Shown here: positions 42,747-51,079 of the stretch, piece by piece
Numbering within the stretch: the stretch's first letter is position 1
How the letters are laid out: each line of letters begins with the position of its first letter
NCBI RefSeq assembly: GCF_913773995.1
Contig: NZ_CAJYES010000090.1
Location: 31,498 to 95,497, forward strand
Length of the DNA stretch: 64,000 nt
DNA from: an uncultured Pseudacidovorax sp.
GTDB taxonomy: Bacteria; Pseudomonadota; Gammaproteobacteria; Burkholderiales; Burkholderiaceae_C
Direction of reading: 5' to 3'
Made by a program: the position numbers and the translations under genes
The notes under the pieces: model-generated
The model's database searches: none
Told to the model about the DNA's origin: nothing
The model's input: only the letters and a program-made list of their open reading frames with translations

Positions 42747-43619
42747 TCAGAGCGTCGGCGCGTTGAAGGTGTCGCAAGCCTTGACTTGGCCGCTTCGGTA
42801 GCCATTCATGAACCAGCGCTGCCGCTGCGCACTGCTGCCATGGGTGAAGCTGTCGGGCACCACCGCGCGCCCTGCCGAACGTTGCAAGGCGTCGTCACCG
42901 ATCTTTTCGGCGGCGTTCATGGCCGACGCGATGTCCGACGGGTCCAGCCACTGCTTGGACTCCTGCGAGCGTTGCGCCCACACGCCGGCGAAGCAGTCGG
43001 CTTGGAGTTCGACCCGGACGCTGAGGGCGTTGGCCTGCGTCTCGCTCTGGCGTCGGCGCATGGCGTCGACCTTGTCCGTCACGCCGAGCAGATGCTGCAC
43101 ATGGTGGCCGACCTCGTGGGCGATCACGTAGGCCTGAGCGAACTCGCCGGGGGCCCCCAGCCGGTCACGCAGCGTGTCGTAGAAGTGCAGGTCGATATAG
43201 ACCTTGCTGTCCCCGGGGCAATAGAAGGGGCCCATGGCGCTCTGACCGGTGCCGCAGGCCGTCGGCGTGCTGTTGTCGAAGAGCACGAGCGTGGGCGGAC
43301 GGTACTGCGCACCGCCTTCGCGGAACACCTCGCTCCAGACCACCTCCGTGTTGCGCAGAACTGTCCGCACGAAGGCGGTTTCCCTATCGCTGCGTGGCGC
43401 ATGCGAAGGCGCCTGCTGTTGCTGGACCACCGGGCTGCCGCCACCACTGAGCAAACCGAGCAGGGTGAGAGGATTGATCCCGAACAGCCAGCCTGCCACC
43501 ACCGCCACGGCCACGGTGCCGAGGCCGATGCTGCGACCGCCAATGGGAAATCCGCCACCGCCACCCATGCCGCGGCGGTCTTCGACGTTGTCCGATTGTT
43601 CGTTGCCTTCCCAGCGCAT
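42747..43619 (-). CDS. YpfJ-family neutral zinc metallopeptidase
   Basis: 290 residues: a hydrophilic Gly-rich N-terminus, one transmembrane helix (~32-50), then a periplasmic peptidase domain with the zinc signature AHEVGHHVQHLLG and the downstream Glu in RVELQADCFAGVWA, which provides the third ligand. Family members (putative_zinc_pept) are common but poorly characterised. It lies 81 bp upstream of rhlE on the same strand. Confidence 0.87.
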   Translation of the reverse strand: MRWEGNEQSDNVEDRRGMGGGGGFPIGGRSIGLGTVAVAVVAGWLFGINPLTLLGLLSGGGSPVVQQQQAPSHAPRSDRETAFVRTVLRNTEVVWSEVFREGGAQYRPPTLVLFDNSTPTACGTGQSAMGPFYCPGDSKVYIDLHFYDTLRDRLGAPGEFAQAYVIAHEVGHHVQHLLGVTDKVDAMRRRQSETQANALSVRVELQADCFAGVWAQRSQESKQWLDPSDIASAMNAAEKIGDDALQRSAGRAVVPDSFTHGSSAQRQRWFMNGYRSGQVKACDTFNAPTL

Positions 43620-43677
43620 CGCATTCCTTTCGAATCACCCCGACCGGCCAGCAGCGCGACGATGCGCCGCGTTGTCG

Positions 43678-43944
43678 TCAGCGGGCGAGGGTATAGCTCA
43701 CGGACTGTATGCCCGCGGGCTGCTCGAAGGCGGCGGTCAGCCGGGCCCGCTGGACGCGGGCCTCTTCGGCGGTCTGGACCGCGATCCGCGCCTGTGCATC
43801 ACGCAGTTGGGCGGCCTGCACCTGGCCACGCGCCACCTGGTAGATCGCCGCCAGAAGGAACAGCGCCACTACGGCGAGCGAACCGACGAGCAGCCACTGG
43901 AAGGGCGAAAGGAAGGAAGTACGGGGGGCGAGGTGTTGATGCAT
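43678..43944 (-). CDS. Small single-pass membrane protein, unknown function
   Basis: 88 residues: ~16 polar residues, one transmembrane helix (WLLVGSLAVVALFLLAAIYQV, about 18-38), then a Gln/Ala/Arg-rich helical tail likely to form a coiled coil, facing the other side. The start at 43944 is chosen for its CAGGAG site; an upstream ATG at 43986 would add 14 residues. I do not recognise the family. It sits 58 bp upstream of the zinc-peptidase gene on the same strand. Confidence 0.6.
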   Translation of the reverse strand: MHQHLAPRTSFLSPFQWLLVGSLAVVALFLLAAIYQVARGQVQAAQLRDAQARIAVQTAEEARVQRARLTAAFEQPAGIQSVSYTLAR

Positions 43945-44111
43945 CGGCGGCTCCTGCACGGTCCATCCGTGCCGGTGCCGGAGCATCTCTACCGAGCAGT
44001 TTGAGGCATGGCGGTGGGCTACTCAGGTGCTTGTAGGCGGCGCCAAGCGACGGCTGTCAGCCGCGCCGGGCAACGACCCATCAGCCCTGGGGGCCGGCGT
44101 CAGGACCGCGC

Positions 44112-44678
44112 TCAGGCCTTGGGCAGCGTCACGCCGTGCTGCCCCTGGTACTTGCCGCCGCGGTCCTTGTAGCTGACCTCGCAGACCTCGTCGCTTTCGA
44201 AGAACAGCACCTGCGCGCAGCCCTCGCCCGCGTAGATCTTGGCCGGCAGCGGCGTGGTGTTGGAGAACTCCAGCGTCACGTAGCCTTCCCATTCCGGCTC
44301 GAAGGGCGTCACGTTGACGATGATCCCGCAGCGGGCGTAGGTGCTCTTGCCCAGGCAGATCGTCAGCACGTTGCGGGGAATGCGGAAGTACTCCACCGTG
44401 CGCGCCAGCGCGAAACTGTTGGGCGGGATGATGCAGACGTCGGCCTCGATGTCGACGAAGCTCTTTTCGTCGAAGTTTTTCGGGTCCACCACCGTGCTGT
44501 GGATGTTGGTGAAGACCTTGAATTCAGGCGCGCAGCGGATGTCGTAGCCGTAGCTGCTGGTGCCGTAGCTGATGAGCTTGCGACCGTCCTGCTGGCGCAC
44601 CTGGCCGGGCTCGAAAGGCTCGATCATGCCGTGCTGCTCGGCCATGCGCCGGATCCATTGGTCGCTCTTGATGCTCAT
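44112..44678 (-). CDS. dcd: dCTP deaminase
   Basis: 188 residues, exactly the usual length. Converts dCTP to dUTP as a source of dTMP. Family motifs: [27 protein letters not shown] (with the catalytic Glu region downstream), [21 protein letters not shown] and a C-terminal [14 protein letters not shown] lid. Start [14 protein letters not shown]. Confidence 0.95.
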   Translation of the reverse strand: MSIKSDQWIRRMAEQHGMIEPFEPGQVRQQDGRKLISYGTSSYGYDIRCAPEFKVFTNIHSTVVDPKNFDEKSFVDIEADVCIIPPNSFALARTVEYFRIPRNVLTICLGKSTYARCGIIVNVTPFEPEWEGYVTLEFSNTTPLPAKIYAGEGCAQVLFFESDEVCEVSYKDRGGKYQGQHGVTLPKA

Positions 44679-44756
44679 GGGAAGACTCGCGCTGGCGTGC
44701 CGGGGCACGCGTCGGAAAAGAGGGCCCGCATTGTGGCACGCATGCCCGGGTGAACC

Positions 44757-46043
44757 TCAGCCGGCCCGGCCGATCATCGTACGCTCGACCACCCGGTCGT
44801 CACCGAGCACGATCAGGGCGAAGAGGAGTTCCTCCAGCGAGGCCGCGTGGGCCGACTTGCGCGCCAGAAGGGGCGTCGCTGCCGGGTTCAGCACCAGGAA
44901 GTCGGCCTCGCAGCCCGGCTGCAGGTTGCCGATGATGCCCGCCAGACCGAGCGCCTGCGCAGCGCCCGCGGTGTGCAGCCACCATAGGCGCGAGGGCGCC
45001 AGGCTCTGGCCCGGCTTGGTCTGCCCTTCGCGACCGACGTAATAGGCGGCCAGCATGGTGTGGAAGGGGCTGAAGCTGGTGCCGGCCCCCACGTCGCTGG
45101 CGAACCCGTGCAGATAGTCCACCCGCTGTGCACCCTCGAAATCGAAGAAGCCGCTGCCAAGGAACAGGTTGCTGGTCGGGCTGACGGCGGCTGCCGTGCG
45201 GGTGGTGCGCATCAGCTGACGGTCGTCGTCGTCGAAATGGATGCAGTGGGCGTACACCGCGCGCTCGCGCATCAGGCCGAAGTCGTCGTAGATGCCGAGG
45301 TACGAACGCGAGGCCGGAAACAGTTCGCGTGCCCACTTCACCTCGTCCTTGTTCTCGGCCACGTGCGACTGGATCCAGGTGTCGCCGTAACGGGCCGCCA
45401 GTTCGCCCGCGCCGCGCAACTGGGCCTCGGTGCTGGTCGGCGCGAAGCGGGGCGTGATGGCGTAGCCGAGCCGGTCCACACCATGCCAGCGGCGGATCAG
45501 GTCTTCGGTGTCGGCCAGGCTGCGTTCGGTGTAGTCGCGCACGCCGTCGGGCGAATGGCGGTCCTGCAGCACCTTGCCGGTGATCAGGCGCATCTGCCGG
45601 CGCCGCGCGGCCGAGAACAGCGCATCGACGGAGGCCGGATGCGAGGTCGCGAAGGTGAGCGCGGTGGTCACGCCATGGCGCAGGAGCTCGTCCAGGAAGA
45701 CCTCGGCCACCTCGGCGGAATGGGCAGGCTCGGCGAAACGGGTTTCGGCCGGGAAGGTGTAGTTCTCCAGCCAGGGCAGCAGGCCATCGGCGGGCGCGCC
45801 GATGATGTCCGTCTGCGGAAAGTGGATGTGCATGTCCACGAAGCCTGGCGCCAGGATGCGGCCCGGCAGATGCTCGGGCTCGACGTCAGGATGGCGAGGC
45901 TGCACCGCGCCATGGCTGCCGGCGTCGACCACGCGCTCGCGGCCCTGGTCATCGGGAGCGACGACCAGGAGGCCGTCGGTGTCGAACAGGGGTCGGCCGG
46001 CGTCGTCGAAACGCAGCAGCGAGGCGCGGTAGGCTTTTTTCAT
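44757..46043 (-). CDS. guaD: Guanine deaminase
   Basis: 428 residues of the amidohydrolase superfamily; deaminates guanine to xanthine for purine salvage or degradation. Zinc ligands are seen in GFVDMHIHFPQTDIIG (HxH), QSHVAENKDE and the later YAHCIHFDDDD; the substrate Arg lies in ITPRFAPTSTEAQL. Transcribed after the BMP-family binding protein gene, 129 bp away, suggesting linked purine uptake and use. Confidence 0.92.
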   Translation of the reverse strand: MKKAYRASLLRFDDAGRPLFDTDGLLVVAPDDQGRERVVDAGSHGAVQPRHPDVEPEHLPGRILAPGFVDMHIHFPQTDIIGAPADGLLPWLENYTFPAETRFAEPAHSAEVAEVFLDELLRHGVTTALTFATSHPASVDALFSAARRRQMRLITGKVLQDRHSPDGVRDYTERSLADTEDLIRRWHGVDRLGYAITPRFAPTSTEAQLRGAGELAARYGDTWIQSHVAENKDEVKWARELFPASRSYLGIYDDFGLMRERAVYAHCIHFDDDDRQLMRTTRTAAAVSPTSNLFLGSGFFDFEGAQRVDYLHGFASDVGAGTSFSPFHTMLAAYYVGREGQTKPGQSLAPSRLWWLHTAGAAQALGLAGIIGNLQPGCEADFLVLNPAATPLLARKSAHAASLEELLFALIVLGDDRVVERTMIGRAG

Positions 46044-46172
46044 CGTTCGGGGATCGGGGGAAGGACGCTGCGGCGCCAGCCGCGGCAGGGACTTCGACGG
46101 AGCGTACTGGAAGCCGAAGTGCCCCGGCTGCCGCTCGGCTTATAGCGGCTATATGCCGCGCGGCAGCGCAAG

Positions 46173-47270
46173 TCAGGGCTCGATGCGGCCCTGCACGCCC
46201 TCGACGAGCCAGTTCATCTTGAGGATCTGGCCGTCGTCCAGTGCCTGGCCGCGGGCGATCACCACACGTCCCTGGTTGTCGCGCACATCGGCCGCCACGG
46301 CACGGAAGGGCAGCAGCCGGCCGGCCGCGATGTCCTGCTGGCGCGCCAGCACCTCGTCCTGCACCGCCTTGGGCACCTTGGGACCGAAGTCGCCGACACG
46401 GATCATCCCGTCCTTGACGCCGCCCCAGGTGTCGGTGCTCTTCCAATTGCCATCGAGCAACGCCTTGGCGCGCTGCACGTAGTAGTCGCCCCAGCGATGT
46501 GTGACGGCGACGATCTGCGCATCGGGCGCCACCTGGCGCATGTCGGAGTGGTAGGCCACTGCCATCCGGCCACGGTCCTGCGCCGCTTTCATAACGGCGG
46601 TGGAGCCGGTGTGGAAGGCCAGCACATCCGCGCCCTGGTCCATCAGCCGCATGGCGGCGTCGCGCTCCAGCGCCGGATCGAACCACTGGTTGAGCCACAC
46701 GACCTTGACCTGCGCGGCAGGGTCGACCGAACGCATGCCGAGCGTGAAGGCATTGATTCCCTGCAGCACCTCGGGAATCGGGAATCCGGCCACATAGCCC
46801 GCGACGTGCGACTTGCTCATGCGACCTGCCGCCACGCCAGCCAGGTAACGGCCTTCGTAATAGCGCGCATTGGCCGTCGCCACGTTCTCGGCACGCTGAT
46901 AGCCGGTGATGGACTCGAAACGCACCTGCGGAAACTCGCGCGCCACGCGCATCGTCGGCGCCATGTAGCCGAAGCTGGGCGTGATGATGAGCTGGTTGCC
47001 CTGGCGTGCCAGATCGCGGATCACCCGCTCGGCGTCGGGCCCTTCGGCCACGTTCTCGACATAGGTGGTCTTCACCTTGCCGGGCAGCGCCGCCTCGACG
47101 GCCTGGCGGCCCAGCTCATGCTGGTGCACCCAGCCGGCGTCGCCCAGCGGTGCGACGTAGACGATGCCGATCTTCAGCGGCGCCTGCGATGGCGCCGGCT
47201 GGGCATGGCTGAAGGGAGAAGAAAGAAAACAGCAGGCGGCCGCGAGCGCGGCTGCGAGGTTTTTGTACAT
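46173..47270 (-). CDS. BMP-family periplasmic binding protein (purine/nucleoside type)
   Basis: 365 residues with a signal peptide (about 1-24, FSHA-Q) and the Med/BMP/PnrA fold: KIGIVYVAPLGDAGWVHQHELG, then VIRDLARQGNQLIITPSFGY and YVAGFPIPEVLQGINAFTLG. PnrA-like proteins bind purine nucleosides or bases for ABC uptake. No permease or ATPase is adjacent. A guanine deaminase gene directly downstream supports a purine ligand. The start at 47270 is chosen for GAGGAAC; an ATG at 47285 is also in frame. Confidence 0.87.
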   Translation of the reverse strand: MYKNLAAALAAACCFLSSPFSHAQPAPSQAPLKIGIVYVAPLGDAGWVHQHELGRQAVEAALPGKVKTTYVENVAEGPDAERVIRDLARQGNQLIITPSFGYMAPTMRVAREFPQVRFESITGYQRAENVATANARYYEGRYLAGVAAGRMSKSHVAGYVAGFPIPEVLQGINAFTLGMRSVDPAAQVKVVWLNQWFDPALERDAAMRLMDQGADVLAFHTGSTAVMKAAQDRGRMAVAYHSDMRQVAPDAQIVAVTHRWGDYYVQRAKALLDGNWKSTDTWGGVKDGMIRVGDFGPKVPKAVQDEVLARQQDIAAGRLLPFRAVAADVRDNQGRVVIARGQALDDGQILKMNWLVEGVQGRIEP

Positions 47271-47292
47271 GGTGTTCCTCGACATGGCCCCA

Positions 47293-47329
47293 GAAACGAA
47301 AACGCCGCGCAGCGGGGCGGCTGCGCGGC
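47293..47329 (-). terminator. Intrinsic terminator downstream of ahpF
   Basis: A 10-bp GC-rich inverted repeat (47304-47313 with 47320-47329). On the minus strand it is followed by GTTTTCGTTTC. It separates ahpF from the BMP gene. Confidence 0.75.
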
Positions 47330-47408
47330 GGGCGGATTGTAATGAGCGACCGATTCTTGCCCCGGCGGGCGGGCTCCGCAGCACCCGCCTCGGGCTCGCC
47401 GCCTGCGC

Positions 47409-48971
47409 TCAGGCGGCCACGGGCGCGCTGGTGCGGATCAGGTGATCGAAGGCGCTGAGCGCTGCCTTCGCGCCCTCGCCCGCGGCAATGATGATCTGCT
47501 TGTACGGCACCGTGGTGCAGTCGCCCGCAGCGAACACCCCCGGCACCGAGGTCTGGCCCTTGGCGTCCACGATGATCTCGCCATGGCGCGACAGCTCGAC
47601 CGTGCCCATGAGCCAGTCGGTGTTGGGCACCAGGCCGATCTGGATGAACACGCCTTCCAGGTCCACGCGCTGCTCCTCGCCGGTCGCGCGGTCCTTGTAG
47701 GTCAGGCCATTCACCTTGTCGGTGCCGGTGATCGACGTGGTCTGCGCGTTGGTCAGCACCGTCACGTTGGGCAGGCTGGTGAGCTTGCGCTGGAGCACGG
47801 CATCGGCGCGCAACTGGGTGTCGAACTCGATCAGCGTGACGTGGCCGACGATGCCGGCCAGGTCGATGGCCGCCTCGACGCCGGAGTTGCCGCCGCCGAT
47901 CACCGCCACGCGCTTGCCCTTGAACAGCGGGCCGTCGCAGTGCGGGCAGTAGGCCACGCCCTTGTTCTTGAACTCCTGCTCACCCGGCACGTTGATGTTG
48001 CGCCAGCGCGCGCCCGTCGACAGGATCACGGTCTTGGCCTTGAGCGTGGCGCCGCTTTCCATGCGCACTTCGATCAGGTCATTGCCCGGCACCAGCGCCG
48101 ATGCACGCTGCAGGTTCATCACGTCCACGTCGTAATGACGGACATGCTCGTCCAGCGCCAGCGCGAAATGCGGGCCTTGCGTCTCCTTGACGGAAATGAA
48201 GTTTTCGATGCCCAGCGTGTCCAGCACCTGACCGCCGAAACGCTCGGCCGCCACGCCGGTGCGGATGCCCTTGCGGGCCGCGTACACCGCGGCCGCAGCG
48301 CCAGCCGGGCCACCGCCGACGATCAGCACGTCGAAGGCCTCCTTGGCGCTGAGCTTCTTGGCCTCGCGCTCGACGCCGCTGGTGTCGATCTTGGCCAGGA
48401 TCTCTTCCAGACTCATGCGACCCGAGCCGAACATCTGGCCGTTCATGAAGACCGTGGGCACGCCCATGATCTGGCGGTCCTCGATTTCCTTCTGGAAGGT
48501 GCCGCCTTCGATCATGGTGGTCTTGATGCGGGGGTTCTGCACCGCCATCAGGTTCAGCGCCTGCACCACGTCCGGGCAGTTGTGGCAGGTCAGGGAGACG
48601 TAGACCTCGAACTCGAAGTCGCCGTCGATCTGCTTGATCTGGTCGAGGATGGCCTGCTCGACCTTGGGCGGATAGCCGCCCTGCTGCAGCATGGCCAGGA
48701 TGAGCGAGGTGAATTCGTGGCCCATCGGCAGGCCAGCGAAGCGCGGGCCGTCAGTCTGGCCGGGCTTGTTGATCGAGAAAGAGGGCTTGCGGTCGTTGCT
48801 CTCGGCGCGGTCGATCACCGTGACCAGCTTCGAGGTCGTTGCGATGTCCTGGAGCAACTCGCGCGTCTGTCCCGACGCCGGCGAGTCGTCCAGCGCAGCC
48901 ACGATCTCGATGGGCTGGGAAATGCGCTCCAGGTAGCTGGAAAGCTGGGCTTTGGTGGCGGCGTCAAGCAT
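47409..48971 (-). CDS. ahpF: Alkyl hydroperoxide reductase subunit F
   Basis: 520 residues, normal length. NADH:peroxiredoxin reductase that recharges AhpC. The N-terminal double-thioredoxin-fold domain carries the CHNC redox pair ([10 protein letters not shown]). The C-terminal thioredoxin-reductase-like part has the FAD motif [18 protein letters not shown], active CPHC ([10 protein letters not shown]) and NAD motif [11 protein letters not shown]. It is 254 bp downstream of ahpC, with a terminator between them. Confidence 0.95.
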   Translation of the reverse strand: MLDAATKAQLSSYLERISQPIEIVAALDDSPASGQTRELLQDIATTSKLVTVIDRAESNDRKPSFSINKPGQTDGPRFAGLPMGHEFTSLILAMLQQGGYPPKVEQAILDQIKQIDGDFEFEVYVSLTCHNCPDVVQALNLMAVQNPRIKTTMIEGGTFQKEIEDRQIMGVPTVFMNGQMFGSGRMSLEEILAKIDTSGVEREAKKLSAKEAFDVLIVGGGPAGAAAAVYAARKGIRTGVAAERFGGQVLDTLGIENFISVKETQGPHFALALDEHVRHYDVDVMNLQRASALVPGNDLIEVRMESGATLKAKTVILSTGARWRNINVPGEQEFKNKGVAYCPHCDGPLFKGKRVAVIGGGNSGVEAAIDLAGIVGHVTLIEFDTQLRADAVLQRKLTSLPNVTVLTNAQTTSITGTDKVNGLTYKDRATGEEQRVDLEGVFIQIGLVPNTDWLMGTVELSRHGEIIVDAKGQTSVPGVFAAGDCTTVPYKQIIIAAGEGAKAALSAFDHLIRTSAPVAA

Positions 48972-49072
48972 GGTGGTGTCTTTCAGGCGTTCGGTTCTTC
49001 AATGGGAGATGGGCCTCGGGGCGCTGGCCCGGCGGCACGGGCTCGTCTCCAACATCTAGGGACGGGCCGGCA

Positions 49073-49108
49073 ATAAAAAAAGCCCGGGTCACGTCGGTGC
49101 CCCGGGCT
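49073..49108 (-). terminator. Intrinsic terminator between ahpC and ahpF
   Basis: An 8-bp stem (49081-49088 with 49101-49108). On the minus strand the descending arm runs into TTTTTTT (complement of 49074-49080). Transcripts from the ahpC promoter would largely end here. Confidence 0.85.
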
Positions 49109-49225
49109 CGGGGGCAGCTGCTGCGCAGCCACCCGGCAGGCAGGTTCAGGCGTGCGCCGTCCACCCTTTCTCAAGGGACCGGACACGGTGCGCGGCGCCT
49201 GACGCCAGCCGGGCGAAGGGCATGC

Positions 49226-49789
49226 TCAGATCTTGCCGACCAGGTCGAAGGAAGGCTTCAGGGTGGCGGCGCCTTCTTCCCACTTGGCGGGGCAGACTTC
49301 ACCAGGATGCGAGGCCACGTACTGGGCGGCCTTGACCTTGCGCAGCAGATCCTTCGCGTCACGGCCGATGCCTTCAGCGGTGATTTCCAGGGCCTGGATC
49401 ACGCCTTGCGGGTCGACGATGAAGGTGCCGCGGTTGGCCAGGCCCTGGTCTTCACGCAGCACTTCGAAGTTGCGGCTGATGGCCAGCGTGGGGTCGCCGA
49501 TCATCGTGTACTTGATCTTGCCGATGGTCTCGGACGAGTCGTGCCAGGCCTTGTGGGTGAAGTGGGTGTCGGTCGAGACCGAGTAGATCTCCACGCCCAG
49601 CTTCTGGAACTCGGCATAGTGGTCGGCCACGTCGCCCAGCTCGGTCGGGCAGACGAAGGTGAAGTCGGCCGGGTAGAAGAAGAAGACGGCCCACTTGCCC
49701 TTGATGTCGTCGCTGGAGATGTCGACGAACTTGCCATCCTTGTAAGCGGTGGCCTTGAAGGGCTTGATTTCGGTGTTGATCACGGACAT
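49226..49789 (-). CDS. ahpC: Alkyl hydroperoxide reductase subunit C (2-Cys peroxiredoxin)
   Basis: 187 residues, the exact family length. Peroxidatic Cys47 in [11 protein letters not shown], resolving Cys166 in GEVCPAKW. Reduces H2O2, organic peroxides and peroxynitrite. The start at 49789 ([11 protein letters not shown]) has an AAGAGGAAC site; the frame's upstream extension is not conserved. An OxyR-like palindrome and a -10 box lie in the upstream region. Confidence 0.96.
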   Translation of the reverse strand: MSVINTEIKPFKATAYKDGKFVDISSDDIKGKWAVFFFYPADFTFVCPTELGDVADHYAEFQKLGVEIYSVSTDTHFTHKAWHDSSETIGKIKYTMIGDPTLAISRNFEVLREDQGLANRGTFIVDPQGVIQALEITAEGIGRDAKDLLRKVKAAQYVASHPGEVCPAKWEEGAATLKPSFDLVGKI

Positions 49790-49829
49790 GTGCGGTTCCT
49801 CTTGAGGTCGAAAAAACTTGCGAGGCTCT

Positions 49830-49875
49830 AGTATATGCATGAGCTACAGGAAATTGATAGATAAACACTATCAAT
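49830..49875 (-). promoter_or_regulatory. ahpC promoter with OxyR-like palindrome
   Basis: On the minus strand a TATACT -10 box (complement of 49830-49835) is preceded by a perfect 8-bp inverted repeat with 7-bp spacer at 49853-49875 (ATTGATAG/CTATCAAT). The ATAG-N7-CTAT core matches the half of the OxyR operator consensus. It lies where an activator would contact RNA polymerase, just upstream of a poor -35 region. Only one clear palindrome is seen; full OxyR sites have two. Confidence 0.65.
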
Positions 49876-50040
49876 CAGGAATCCGGTGGCTATGGGAAGT
49901 GGGTGGCGCGCCCCGATCGATACGAACGCCTCTCACGATCAAACGCATGCAGACCAGAGCGGGCGGGTTTTGGCTTGTGGGCACTGGGGTGCGCCCGCAC
50001 AATCCGCCGCTTCGGGACCCTCCGGTCCGAGGACGAGAAC

Positions 50041-50517
50041 ATGCAAGGCGATCCCCAAGTCATCGATCATCTCCAGGCCCAGCTCAAGATCGAGCTGACC
50101 GCCATCAACCAATACTTCCTCCACTACCGGATGCTCAAGCATTGGGGCTTCGACAGGCTGGCGAAGAAGGAATATTCCGAATCCATCGAAGCGATGAAGC
50201 ACGCGGACAAGCTGATGGACCGTATCTTCATGCTGGATGGCCTGCCCAACCTCCAGGACCTGGGCAAGCTCAACGTGGGCGAGGACGTGCCCGAGATCCT
50301 CGACTGCGATCTGCGCACCGAGCAGGGCGCGCAATCCACGCTCAAGGCGGGCATCGCCTACAGCGAATCGGTTCGCGACTTCGTCTCGCGCGACCTGCTG
50401 GAGGACATCCTCGAAGACACGGAAGAGCAGATCGACTTCCTGGAGACGCAGATCGATCTGGTCGGCAAGGTGGGCCTGCAGAACTATCTGCAGTCGCAGA
50501 TGGGCGACGCCGACTGA
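50041..50517 (+). CDS. bfr: Bacterioferritin, heme-binding type with incomplete ferroxidase centre
   Basis: 158 residues, collinear with E. coli Bfr without gaps up to about residue 95 and one residue-length difference in the tail. Met52, the heme ligand, is present. Of the six ferroxidase ligands, Glu18, His54 and Glu94 are kept. Position 51 is Ala, 127 is Thr and 130 is Gln instead of Glu, Glu and His. This pattern resembles the heme-binding partner of two-subunit bacterioferritins (as in Neisseria), which needs a ferroxidase-competent subunit. It is divergent from ahpC and followed by a strong terminator. Confidence 0.92.
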   Translation: MQGDPQVIDHLQAQLKIELTAINQYFLHYRMLKHWGFDRLAKKEYSESIEAMKHADKLMDRIFMLDGLPNLQDLGKLNVGEDVPEILDCDLRTEQGAQSTLKAGIAYSESVRDFVSRDLLEDILEDTEEQIDFLETQIDLVGKVGLQNYLQSQMGDAD

Positions 50518-50560
50518 GCCGCTCAGCGGCGCGGTGCCCCGAAACCGACGCTACCTCAGA

Positions 50561-50587
50561 AAGGGCCCCATCGGGGCCCTTCGTTTT
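50561..50587 (+). terminator. Intrinsic terminator of bfr
   Basis: 9-bp stem (50561-50569 with 50573-50581) with a 3-base loop, followed by CGTTTTT. Confidence 0.9.
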
Positions 50588-50630
50588 TGGCGCCTTGGTG
50601 GGCCAACCCTGTTGCAAGCGCGGATAGAAA

Positions 50631-50660
50631 TTGCGAATGCGAGAAATTCGTATTTATAAT
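50631..50660 (+). promoter_or_regulatory. Promoter with Fur-like operator ahead of bfd-tonB-exbBD
   Basis: TTGCGA (50631-50636) and TATAAT (50655-50660), 18 bp apart. Between them lies an inverted repeat CGAAT-N7-ATTCG (50634-50650) within an A/T-biased Fur-like array. An iron-loaded Fur bound here would block the promoter. The context (bfd, tonB, exbBD) supports iron control. Confidence 0.6.
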
Positions 50661-50703
50661 CTTCGCACTTCTTCTTCACAGCCAGCCAACTGCAGCCACC
50701 GCC

Positions 50704-50976
50704 ATGATCGTCTGTGTATGCCGCCGAGTGTCGGACCGCGAGATCGTGCGGCATGCCCGTGCAGGCATGAGTTTCGACGAGATCCAATTCGAACTCGGCG
50801 TGGCCACCCAGTGCGGCCGCTGCGAAACCTGTGCCCGCGACGTGGTGGCGCAATGCAGTGCGTCGCATCCGGTTGCCGCTCTCCACAGCGACATCGAACC
50901 CCGCGCGATCCAGCTTGCCACTGCCATCACGGAGAGCAAAGCATGGAATTCGTCGCCGCCCTTGTCGGCAGCCTGA
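50704..50976 (+). CDS. bfd: Bacterioferritin-associated ferredoxin
   Basis: 90 residues. Four cysteines, Cys4, Cys6, Cys37 and Cys40 (MIVCVCRRVS, TQCGRCETC), bind the [2Fe-2S] cluster of the BFD fold; an extra Cys43 is nearby. Bfd reduces bacterioferritin iron so it can leave the cage when iron is scarce. The C-terminal ~25 residues are non-conserved and overlap a small membrane ORF. It is separated from bfr by a terminator and a Fur-type promoter, so storage and release are independently controlled. Confidence 0.93.
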   Translation: MIVCVCRRVSDREIVRHARAGMSFDEIQFELGVATQCGRCETCARDVVAQCSASHPVAALHSDIEPRAIQLATAITESKAWNSSPPLSAA

Positions 50977-51014
50977 TCTTCGCCGGCTCGGTCTGGTGGG
51001 TCCTGCGCCGCTAG
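50943..51014 (+). CDS. 23-residue single-helix membrane micro-protein candidate
   Basis: MEFVAALVGSLIF... through WVLRR: one hydrophobic helix of ~18 residues with Trp-Trp near one end and an Arg-Arg C-terminus, as expected for an inserted mini-protein. The ATG has a good GGAGAG site seven bases upstream. It overlaps the end of bfd in another frame and precedes tonB by 65 bp. No family recognised; too short for homology calls by eye. It could be chance, but SD, topology and operon position agree. Confidence 0.5.
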   Translation: MEFVAALVGSLIFAGSVWWVLRR

Positions 51015-51079
51015 ATCCCCTTTTCTGATCTACGCTCACCGGCCCTGCATCCAGGCCGGGCTGTGTTTCTGGGTTGACC

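Noticed and set aside
46146..46160. Hairpin GCGGC-TATAT-GCCGC between the BMP gene and guaD as a terminator
   Set aside because: Only 5 bp of stem and no T-run on either strand.
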